A stretch of DNA of 11,019 nucleotides. It comes from Bordetella parapertussis. GTDB taxonomy: Bacteria; Cyanobacteriota; Cyanobacteriia; PCC-6307; Cyanobiaceae. The stretch spans positions 1-11,019 of the forward strand of contig CALPMR020000074.1 of assembly GCA_943324725.2 (NCBI GenBank), given 5' to 3'. How positions within the stretch are numbered: the stretch's first letter is position 1; each line of letters opens with the position of its first letter. The position numbers and the translations under genes were made by a program. Of this stretch, positions 5,288 through 11,019 are shown in pieces. The notes under the pieces were generated by a model. That model was not told the DNA's origin, searched no databases, and worked only from the letters and a program-made list of their open reading frames with translations.

Positions 5288-6793
5288 GTGAGGTTGGCAT
5301 CGGATCCGCTCGCCGCCGCCCTCAAGCGCCACTTTGGTTGGGACGAGTTTCGGCCTGGTCAGCGGCCGGTGGTGGAGGCGCTGCTGGCGGGCCGGGACTG
5401 TCTGGCGGTGCTGCCCACCGGGGCCGGTAAATCCCTTTGCTATCAGCTGCCTGCCCTGGTGCGCGAAGGTCTGGTGCTGGTGATCTCACCGTTGGTGGCC
5501 CTGATGCAGGATCAGGTGAGCCAGCTCCAGGCCCGGGGCATCGCCGCCGCCTGCCTGCATCGGGGGCTGGAGTTCTCCGAGCGCCGTGCGCTGTTGGAGC
5601 GGCTGCGGCAGAACCGACTGCGGCTGCTCTACCTGGCGCCCGAGCGCCTGCAGGTGGAGGCCACCCGCCAGTTGCTTGAGGACGTGCTGGAAGCGGGGCA
5701 GGTGGTGGCCCTGGCCGTGGATGAGGCCCATTGCATCAGCGCCTGGGGCCATGATTTCCGCCCCGATTACCGGCGCCTGGGCCAGTTGCGCAGCCTCTGC
5801 CCCGGTGTGCCGCTGGTGGCCCTCAGTGCCACCGCTGCCCCCCAGGTGCGGGCGGATGTGATCCGGCTGCTGCAGCTGCGTCGGCCGCTGGTGCAGGTGC
5901 GCTCCGCCCGGCGCCAGAACCTGGAGTACACGATGCGCCTGCGGCCGGCCGAGCCCCTGGGCGAGGTGTTGGAGGCAGTGGCTGGGGCGCGGGGGGCGGT
6001 GCTGATCTACGCCCGTACGCGCCGCTCGGTGGAACAGTGGGCGGCGCGCCTCGATCGGGCCGGGGTGCCGGCAATCGCTTATCACGCCGGTATGGATCCT
6101 CCCAGCCGTCAGCTGGCCCTGGAGCATTTTCAGAGCCATCCGGCGCCGGTGCTGGTGGCCACCGTGGCCTTCGGCATGGGGGTGGATCGTGCCGATGTGG
6201 GCCTGGTGCTGCACCTGGACCTGCCCGCCAGCCCGGAGGGATACCTGCAGGAATCGGGTCGAGCTGGCCGGGATGGCCGCCCGGCCAGCTGCCTGGTGCT
6301 GTTCGATCCTGCCGATCGCGTCAGCCTTGGCTGGGCGATGCGGGCGGCGGCGGTGCAGCTCAGCGAGAGCCAGCGGCGCCAGGAACAGCAGCGGCTGGAA
6401 CTGGCCCAGAAGCAGCTGCGGCGCATGGAGGCGGTGGCCGAGGGGGATGGTTGCCGGGAGCAGGCGCTGCTCCTGGCGGTGGGGGAACTGGAGGCCCCGT
6501 GTGGCCGCTGCGATCACTGCCGCGCAGCCCGTCCTCGCCGCGACTGGTCCGAGCAGGTGGGTTTGGTGCTCGCCTCGTTGGCGGAGCGCAGCGGCCGGGA
6601 TCTGCGGGCCTTGGTGGAGGAACTGTCGAGCGCCCATGACTCCGAGGCGGAAGAACCCTGGGGTTGGTTGGCCCGGCGCCTGGTTCAGGAGGAACTGATC
6701 AGTGAGAGCGATGACGGTGCCCAGCGGCTCTGGTTGCGCTCCACGGGCCGCCATTACCTCAAGGATCCGTGGCCGCTGCGCTGGGCTGCCTGA
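5288..6793 (+). CDS. recQ: RecQ-family ATP-dependent DNA helicase
   Basis: A 501-residue superfamily 2 helicase that unwinds DNA 3' to 5' in recombination and replication-fork repair. Motif 0 is FGWDEFRPGQ (16-25), Walker A PTGAGKS (43-49), DEAH 145-148, and the RecQ aromatic loop HCISAWGHDFRPDY (148-161). Motif III is SAT (180-182), motif V ATVAFGMGVDR (291-301), motif VI QESGRAGRDG (321-330). Four zinc cysteines follow (389, 405, 408, 411), then a winged-helix-like region to the end. The HRDC domain of E. coli RecQ (about 610 residues) is absent. The GTG at 5288 places motif 0 at the expected distance; a TTG two codons later is an alternative. It lies 72 bases downstream of the previous gene on the same strand. 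GC content is very high, about 80% in one sampled line. Confidence 0.95.
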   Translation: MRLASDPLAAALKRHFGWDEFRPGQRPVVEALLAGRDCLAVLPTGAGKSLCYQLPALVREGLVLVISPLVALMQDQVSQLQARGIAAACLHRGLEFSERRALLERLRQNRLRLLYLAPERLQVEATRQLLEDVLEAGQVVALAVDEAHCISAWGHDFRPDYRRLGQLRSLCPGVPLVALSATAAPQVRADVIRLLQLRRPLVQVRSARRQNLEYTMRLRPAEPLGEVLEAVAGARGAVLIYARTRRSVEQWAARLDRAGVPAIAYHAGMDPPSRQLALEHFQSHPAPVLVATVAFGMGVDRADVGLVLHLDLPASPEGYLQESGRAGRDGRPASCLVLFDPADRVSLGWAMRAAAVQLSESQRRQEQQRLELAQKQLRRMEAVAEGDGCREQALLLAVGELEAPCGRCDHCRAARPRRDWSEQVGLVLASLAERSGRDLRALVEELSSAHDSEAEEPWGWLARRLVQEELISESDDGAQRLWLRSTGRHYLKDPWPLRWAA

Positions 6794-6814
6794 TTCAGTG
6801 CCTGCCTGATCCGT

Positions 6815-6836
6815 GCCGGCGGCGATCAGCCGCGGC
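6815..6836. terminator. GC-rich hairpin between convergent recQ and LysM genes
   Basis: GCCGGCGGC and GCCGCGGC form an eight-pair stem with one bulged G and a GATCA loop, 21 bases after the recQ stop and overlapping the LysM-gene stop codon. No T-tract follows on either strand. It could act as a shared weak or Rho-assisted stop, or as a transcript 3'-end stabiliser. Confidence 0.3.
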
Positions 6837-8472
6837 TGCGGCAGTAGTCGTTGACCAGTTGCAGTTCGAAGTCGGAGCTGGGGTCATCCCAGGTCTTCCA
6901 GTCACCGTTCTGGGTGGTGGCATTGAGCTTGCGAGCCCCACAGTTGATCGCCAGGTAAAGCGATTGGCCCTGGGCATTGAGCGTCGGTGCCACCATGCTG
7001 CCGCCCATCGGCTGCCAGCCGGTCCAGTCGACCTGCAGGGGGCCATAGGTGCGCCAGTCAGGCTTGCCGGAGGCTGCGGCTACGGCCGTCGTGGCGGGAC
7101 GGCTGGCGGTGGCCACCGTGGCCACGGGCTTGCTGGTGACGGTCGCTCGGGTCACGGTCGTATTGATGGGCCTGGTGATCGCACTGGTGGCCCTGGGGTT
7201 GATCGTCTGGCGGTCGCTGATCGCCGGCCGGCTGGTGGCGCTGGCCGTGGCGATCAACGGGTTGTTGAGCATCGGCTTGGCGACCTCAACGCTCGCTGCG
7301 GTTGTGGTGGTAGGGGTGGAGCGGGTGCTGGTGTTCAGAGCTCTGGTGTTGCGCGGGGTCGGGCGGACGCTGGTGGCGGGCTTGATTTCAGGACCGGGCT
7401 GGGATTCGACTTCAGCCACGGCGGCCGCTCGAGCTGGGCTTGGGGCAACCCTGGTTGGGGCCGAGGCAACCGTGGTTGCGGCCGGGGTCACCGTGGCAGG
7501 GGTCGAAACCCTGTTTTCTGTTGAGGCAACCGTGGCTGAGGTTGAGGCAACCGTGGCTTGGGTTGAGGCAACCGTGGCTCGGGTTGAGGCAACCGTGGCT
7601 GGAGCTGACGTCTCTGTGGCTGGAGTTCTGGCAACCGTTGTTGGGGCCGAGGCCACCGTGGCTGGAGTTTTTGCGACTGTGGCTGGGAGCGAGGCCTTTG
7701 TGGCTGGGGTTGAAACGGCCGCCGTTTGCACCGGCCTGGTCACATTGGCGACTGGCCTGGGCCTGGGGGCGACGGGTTTGGCCGCCAACGGTTGGCTCAC
7801 AGGCTGGGCGATGGCTGGTTTGCTGGCTGCTGCCTTCGTGCTGGCAGGCTTCGTGCTGGCAGGCTTGGTGCTGGCAGGCTTGAGCACCGGCGGGCTGCCT
7901 TTGAGTTTCAGGCGGGTGCCCGCTTCCACGTGGTCAGGGTCGCTGATGCCGTTGATGGCGATCAGTTTGTTCATGCCGATGCCGTAGCCATCGGCGATCA
8001 CCGAAAGGCTTTCGCCCGAGCGCACCACGTGCTCGCTGGCCCCTTTGCGGAAGCCGGAGCCGGTGCTGGAGGACTTGCTGGGAGCGTTGACCAGCAGCGT
8101 CTGGCCCGTTTCCACATGATCGGCGTTGCCGAGGCCATTGAGCTTCATCAGCTGGTTGACGCTCATGCCATGGCGATCGGCGATTTCCGAGAGGGTGTCG
8201 CCGTCCTGCACGGTCACATGGCCGGAGGCGCTGCCGCCACTGCCGCGAGAGCCTGAACGGCCCGCCGAGGCTCCCGGCACGTTGATGGTCTGGCCGGCTT
8301 CCACGTGGTCAGCGTTGTTGAGGCCGTTGAGCTTCATCAACTGATTGACAGTCAAGCCGTAGTGATCGGCGATTTCCGAGAGGGTTTCACCCTCCTTGAC
8401 GGTCACCTGACCGGCCAGAACCGGCAAGGGCAACACCAGGGCAAGGGCCAGGGCGACGAGTGAGCGACGCAT
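6826..8472 (-). CDS. Secreted protein with three LysM domains, low-complexity linker and C-terminal domain
   Basis: A 548-residue protein. Residues 1-20 are a signal peptide ending VLA before GQ. Three LysM domains follow at about 22-65, 85-128 and 147-190; the first two share NQLMKLNGLxNADHVExGQT nearly exactly. LysM binds peptidoglycan-type glycans, so the protein is likely held at the cell wall. Residues 195-465 are a linker rich in Ala, Thr, Pro, Ser and Val, with KPAST repeated at 198-212 and ATVASTx repeated at 299-319. The end (about 469-548) is a compact domain, WRTYGPLQVDWTGW through LAINCGARKLNAT to FELQLVNDYC, with two cysteines (511, 544) that could form a disulphide. I know no function or catalytic motif for it. 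ATG at 8472 fits the signal peptide. It follows the aldehyde dehydrogenase by 98 bases on the same strand. Confidence 0.92.
   Translation of the reverse strand: MRRSLVALALALVLPLPVLAGQVTVKEGETLSEIADHYGLTVNQLMKLNGLNNADHVEAGQTINVPGASAGRSGSRGSGGSASGHVTVQDGDTLSEIADRHGMSVNQLMKLNGLGNADHVETGQTLLVNAPSKSSSTGSGFRKGASEHVVRSGESLSVIADGYGIGMNKLIAINGISDPDHVEAGTRLKLKGSPPVLKPASTKPASTKPASTKAAASKPAIAQPVSQPLAAKPVAPRPRPVANVTRPVQTAAVSTPATKASLPATVAKTPATVASAPTTVARTPATETSAPATVASTRATVASTQATVASTSATVASTENRVSTPATVTPAATTVASAPTRVAPSPARAAAVAEVESQPGPEIKPATSVRPTPRNTRALNTSTRSTPTTTTAASVEVAKPMLNNPLIATASATSRPAISDRQTINPRATSAITRPINTTVTRATVTSKPVATVATASRPATTAVAAASGKPDWRTYGPLQVDWTGWQPMGGSMVAPTLNAQGQSLYLAINCGARKLNATTQNGDWKTWDDPSSDFELQLVNDYCRSRG
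7521..7604. repeat. Four tandem 21-base repeats in the LysM-protein linker
   Basis: Plus-strand units begin TTGAGGCAACCGTGGCT at 7521, 7542, 7563 and 7584, a period of 21 bases (7 codons, ATVAST plus one variable residue R, Q, S or E). Weaker copies continue on both sides between about 7437 and 7700. In-frame repeat change would alter linker length without breaking the protein. Confidence 0.9.
7834..7878. repeat. Three tandem 15-base repeats in the LysM-protein linker
   Basis: The unit CTTCGTGCTGGCAGG occurs at 7834 and 7849, and with one change at 7864. On the coding (minus) strand it encodes the KPAST pentapeptide repeated three times just after the third LysM domain. Confidence 0.9.
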
Positions 8473-8570
8473 GGGCGCTATGGATGGGAGTCTTTCGGCA
8501 CCATAAGGAGCATTCCGGTTGGGATCCAGTCCTCTTCCTGAATCCTTTCCGGTGATGGCAGCTGATCGGT

Positions 8571-9977
8571 TCAGCCCAGCAGCCGCTGGATCAGGCCCAG
8601 TTTGCCCGCGTAGGGGGGATAGCGGAGTGGCAGATCGAGCCGGAAGCTGCGCTGGAGCACGCTGCGACGATGCGAGAAGGTCTGGAAGCCGGCCTCACCG
8701 TGGTATGTGCCCATGCCGCTCTCGCCGACGCCGCCGAAGGGCAGCTGGGGCAGGCCGCCCTGCAGCACCACGTCGTTGAAGCTGACGCTGCCCGAGCTGG
8801 TCTGATCGAGCAGCTGCTGACGGGCTCTGTGGTCACCGCCGAAGAGATAGAGGGTGAGGGGCTTGCTGCCTCGCCGCACCCGCTCCAGGGCCTGCTGCAG
8901 GTTCGCCACCACAATCAGCGGCAGCAGCGGACCGAACAGTTCCTCCTGCATCAAGGGGTCATGGTCGGGGTCATCGACGGCCAGCAGGGTGGGTTCGATA
9001 CGGCGCCGTGCTGGATCACTGCGGCCCCCCACCAGCACCTGGCCCCGTTGGCGGGCGCCCGCCAGCAGGGTTTCAAGTCGCTCGAACTGGGCCGCATTGA
9101 CGATGCACGCCAGGTCATCACTGGCCAGGGGATCGGCGCCGAGGAAGTCACGCCACGCCTGGGCGATGGCCTCCACCAGGGGCTGCCGCTGCGCCGGCGT
9201 CACCAGCAGATGGTCCGGGGCGATGCAGGTCTGGCCGGCATTGAGGCTCTTGCCCCAGGCCAGACGGCGGGCGCTGGTGGCGATGTCGGCATCGTCAAGG
9301 ACGATGGCGGGACTCTTGCCCCCCAGTTCCAGGGTCACGGGGGTCAGATGGGGGGCGGCGGCGGCCAGCACCAGCCGGCCCACCCGGGCCCCACCGGTGA
9401 AGAAGATGTGGTCGAAGCGCTCCTGCAGCAGCCGGGCGGCGATCGAGCCATCGCCCTCCACCACCTGCACCGTTTCGGCCGGAAAGTGCTGCCGCACCAG
9501 GGTTTTGATCACAGCCGCGGTGTGCGGGGTGTGCTCGGATGGCTTGAGCACCGCGGTGTTGCCGGCGGCCAGGGCACTCACCAGGGGAATCAGACAGAGC
9601 TGGAAGGGGTAATTCCAGGGGCCGATGATCAGCACGCAGCCGAGGGGTTCGGGCCGCAGCATGGCGCTCCCCGGCCAGGCCCAGATCGGCAGGCCGACCG
9701 CTCTGGGCCGCATCCAGCGCTGCAGCTGGCGCCGGGCGACCTGCAGCTCCTGGCTGACGCCGATCAGCTCGTAGGAGGCCTCCACCGGCGGCTTGCCCAG
9801 ATCCAGGGCCAGCGCCTCCAGCAGGGGCTTCTCAGCCGCCTCGAGCAGGGCCTTGAGGCGATCCAGCTGTTCAAGGCGCCAGGCGAGGCTGCGGGTGCTG
9901 CCGCGGCTGACCGGTTCGCGCATCGTGGCGATCGATACGGGCAGAACTGGGGCTGCAGGCGCCTGGGGGCTGGTCAT
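8571..9977 (-). CDS. Class-3-type NAD(P)-dependent aldehyde dehydrogenase
   Basis: A 468-residue aldehyde dehydrogenase that oxidises aldehydes to carboxylic acids with NAD(P). The catalytic set is complete: Asn122 in GPWNYPFQ (119-126), FTGGARVG (193-200), general base Glu217 in LELGGKSP, nucleophile Cys251 in NAGQTCIAPD (246-255), EELFGP (345-350) and PFGGVGESGMG (413-423). The short length, the C-terminal arm and the NAGQTCIAPDH form point to the ALDH3 group, whose cyanobacterial members (AldE type) act on fatty or apocarotenoid aldehydes; the actual substrate is inferred. The frame runs upstream to 10274 but overlaps the preceding gene there. ATG at 9977 gives the family start and overlaps that gene's stop as ATGA, so the two are probably translated together. 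Confidence 0.93.
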   Translation of the reverse strand: MTSPQAPAAPVLPVSIATMREPVSRGSTRSLAWRLEQLDRLKALLEAAEKPLLEALALDLGKPPVEASYELIGVSQELQVARRQLQRWMRPRAVGLPIWAWPGSAMLRPEPLGCVLIIGPWNYPFQLCLIPLVSALAAGNTAVLKPSEHTPHTAAVIKTLVRQHFPAETVQVVEGDGSIAARLLQERFDHIFFTGGARVGRLVLAAAAPHLTPVTLELGGKSPAIVLDDADIATSARRLAWGKSLNAGQTCIAPDHLLVTPAQRQPLVEAIAQAWRDFLGADPLASDDLACIVNAAQFERLETLLAGARQRGQVLVGGRSDPARRRIEPTLLAVDDPDHDPLMQEELFGPLLPLIVVANLQQALERVRRGSKPLTLYLFGGDHRARQQLLDQTSSGSVSFNDVVLQGGLPQLPFGGVGESGMGTYHGEAGFQTFSHRRSVLQRSFRLDLPLRYPPYAGKLGLIQRLLG

Positions 9978-10585
9978 CTGGAGGCGGGATCTGGGAGCAC
10001 GATGGCGGAGCCGCAGGCCTGGTCGTGAACCTGTTGTCGCAGAGCGTCGAGCTCCGGACTCGAGGGGCCGCGGAAGTCGAACAGCAGGGCCAGGGCTTCT
10101 TCGGGCTGGGAGTCCTGTAACGCCATATTCACTGCGCGCAGCCAGGCTCCAGGATCGCGGCCGAGCGAGCGCCGCAACCGTGCTCCCCGCTCCATGGCTG
10201 CAGCGCCACCGCCGATCAGTTCGATGCTGGCGAAGTCCGCAGGACCGGCGCCCAGGGGCCTCAGGCGCAGCCACAGCCGCTCGCCGGGGCGCAGGGCCGC
10301 CAGGGGCCAGGCGAGCGGCCCTGCGATCGGTTCGATGGCGCTGGCCTGGCGGCTCCAGAGCAGCAGCCTGCCCCGTTCCAGGCGGATGTCTTCGAACTGA
10401 CCCCGGGCAAAGATCGTCGGCTCGGCCACGGGGGTGACAGCCCGCACCAGCCCGCTGGTCTCGCCCCGGGCCGACGGGGTCAGCAGGCAGATCTCCAGAG
10501 CCTGCCCGCCCGGGGGCAGGGCCTGGAGAGGAGCGAACGGCAACACGGGGAGCAGCACGGCAAAGAAGAGCAGCCGGGCGGCCAT
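9974..10585 (-). CDS. Small exported protein of unknown function, coupled to aldehyde dehydrogenase
   Basis: A 203-residue protein I do not recognise. Residues 1-22 (MAARLLFFAVLLPVLPFAPL and on) form a signal peptide with likely cleavage after LQA. The mature part contains two cysteines (33 and 191), which could pair in the periplasm, and a predicted beta-rich centre (about 40-125: EDIRLERGRLLLW, GERLWLRLRPLG, FASIELIGG). A helical stretch follows (about 131-190), in which WLRAVNMALQDSQPEEALAL looks like one TPR-like helix pair. The frame continues 72 codons upstream to 10801 without signal-like or conserved sequence, so ATG at 10585 is chosen; an AGGTG touches the ATG, and an in-frame GTG immediately precedes it. 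Its stop overlaps the aldehyde dehydrogenase start. A TAGGGT at 10608-10613 (minus strand) might be a -10 box. Function is unknown. Confidence 0.8.
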   Translation of the reverse strand: MAARLLFFAVLLPVLPFAPLQALPPGGQALEICLLTPSARGETSGLVRAVTPVAEPTIFARGQFEDIRLERGRLLLWSRQASAIEPIAGPLAWPLAALRPGERLWLRLRPLGAGPADFASIELIGGGAAAMERGARLRRSLGRDPGAWLRAVNMALQDSQPEEALALLFDFRGPSSPELDALRQQVHDQACGSAIVLPDPASR

Positions 10586-10871
10586 CACCTGAGGAGCTGA
10601 TTGGCTGACCCTAGAAGTCCACTGGGGGTTGCGGTGGAGGTTGACGCAGCGAACATCAGGATGGGGCGTCGCTGCCGTCTCGGCGGCTGCAGACAGCCGG
10701 GTGCCTGTACGAGCCGCCACTGAAGAGAGATGACTGTCGCTGCTGAATCCGGCCCTGGCGGCCATGGGCACACCGCTGCTCCCCGTCATGCAGAAGGTCA
10801 CCGCCTGGCGGGAGTGGACCGCGCGTCGATGCGGGGACGCCAGGGTTTCACAACCTGGCGTGTGGAGAGAA
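10586..10871. other. Intergenic region between the tRNAs and the exported-protein gene
   Basis: About 290 bases with no convincing gene. Plus-strand frames here (one from an ATG at 10653, about 20 codons, and one from 10767, about 38 codons) lack ribosome sites and run toward or into the tRNA. The only structure seen is the hairpin at 10837-10861. A promoter for the exported-protein/aldehyde dehydrogenase pair should lie here, but only a lone TAGGGT at 10608-10613 is suggestive. Confidence 0.5.
10837..10861 (-). terminator. Stem-loop 3' of tRNA-Thr
   Basis: Minus strand: ACGCCAGGTT pairs with AACC(C)TGGCGT around a GTGA tetraloop, ten pairs with one bulged C, beginning 11 bases after the tRNA 3' end. 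It is a strong hairpin, but CCCCGC rather than a T-run follows. It may mark the end of the tRNA transcript or guide 3' processing. Confidence 0.45.
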
Positions 10872-10943
<72 letters not shown>

Positions 10944-10954
10944 ATGTGGAAAGG

Positions 10955-11019
10955 TGGGCCGGGTTGGATTTGAACCAACGTAGGCAGAGCCAGCGGATTT
11001 ACAGTCCGCCCCCATTAAC
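10955..11019 (-). tRNA. tRNA-Tyr(GTA), 3' part (runs off right edge)
   Basis: The minus strand shows an anticodon stem GCGGA with TCCGC around CTGTAAA (anticodon GTA, tyrosine). A long variable arm (about GGCTCTGCCTAC) follows, typical of bacterial tRNA-Tyr, then a T arm GTTGG TTCAAAT CCAAC, the acceptor 3' strand CCGGCCC and discriminator A at 10955. The D arm and 5' acceptor strand lie beyond the window. Confidence 0.95.

Noticed and set aside
5486..6754. 422-codon open frame on the minus strand
   Set aside because: It is antisense to recQ, low in complexity (His, Gln, Ala, Gly rich) and has no domain pattern.
7400..7900. Possible CRISPR array, because of regularly repeated units
   Set aside because: The repeats are directly abutting 15- and 21-base coding units with no spacers, in frame with the LysM protein.
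7049..7987. 312-codon plus-strand frame with hydrophobic valine/alanine repeats resembling membrane segments
   Set aside because: It is the complement of the Pro/Thr/Ala/Ser repeats in the LysM protein; the repeat period makes the opposite frame open automatically.
8670..10028. 452-codon plus-strand frame
   Set aside because: It is antisense to the aldehyde dehydrogenase, which has all catalytic motifs on the other strand.
9978..10274. N-terminal extension of the aldehyde dehydrogenase to 10274
   Set aside because: The extra 99 residues are Arg-rich, overlap the exported-protein gene and do not resemble the family; the ATGA overlap supports 9977.

Overview
The window looks like chromosomal DNA of a GC-rich unicellular picocyanobacterium of the Synechococcus/Cyanobium type. 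The main evidence is a complete psaE (photosystem I subunit IV). Supporting it are two copies of the HIP1 octamer GCGATCGC and a set of neighbours (psaE, formamidopyrimidine glycosylase, LysM protein, class-3 aldehyde dehydrogenase) that I recall from such genomes. The genus is an inference; no rRNA is present to confirm it.

Left end (1-1291): a mobile-element zone. An IS3-family insertion sequence on the minus strand enters from the left edge, with orfA complete, orfB cut by the window and one probable terminal repeat near 682. Beyond it lies about 600 bases with no intact gene. It holds a decayed fragment of an unrelated DDE transposase, an imperfect inverted-repeat pair of about 90 bases, and a 117-base element with perfect 14-base terminal inverted repeats.

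1292-4027, minus strand: psaE, then mutM/fpg, mtnB and mtnC, in that order of transcription. A good Rho-independent terminator separates psaE from fpg. mtnB and mtnC overlap by ATGA and encode consecutive steps of the methionine salvage pathway. mtnC is close to 50% GC in sampled lines, far below the rest of the window, and borders the mobile-element zone.

4184-6793, plus strand: an uncharacterised 343-residue cytoplasmic protein divergent from psaE, then a compact RecQ helicase that has the zinc motif but no HRDC domain.

6826-10585, minus strand: a small secreted protein of unknown function overlaps (ATGA) an aldehyde dehydrogenase. After a 98-base gap comes a secreted protein with three LysM domains, a long Pro/Thr/Ala/Ser linker built from DNA tandem repeats, and a conserved-looking C-terminal domain. 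LysM and recQ converge.

Right end: tRNA-Thr(GGT) and a partial tRNA-Tyr(GTA) on the minus strand, 11 bases apart, with a strong hairpin downstream of tRNA-Thr. I see no clearly new defence or biosynthetic system. The best leads are the 117-base MITE-like element, the two uncharacterised proteins and the repeat-built LysM protein.
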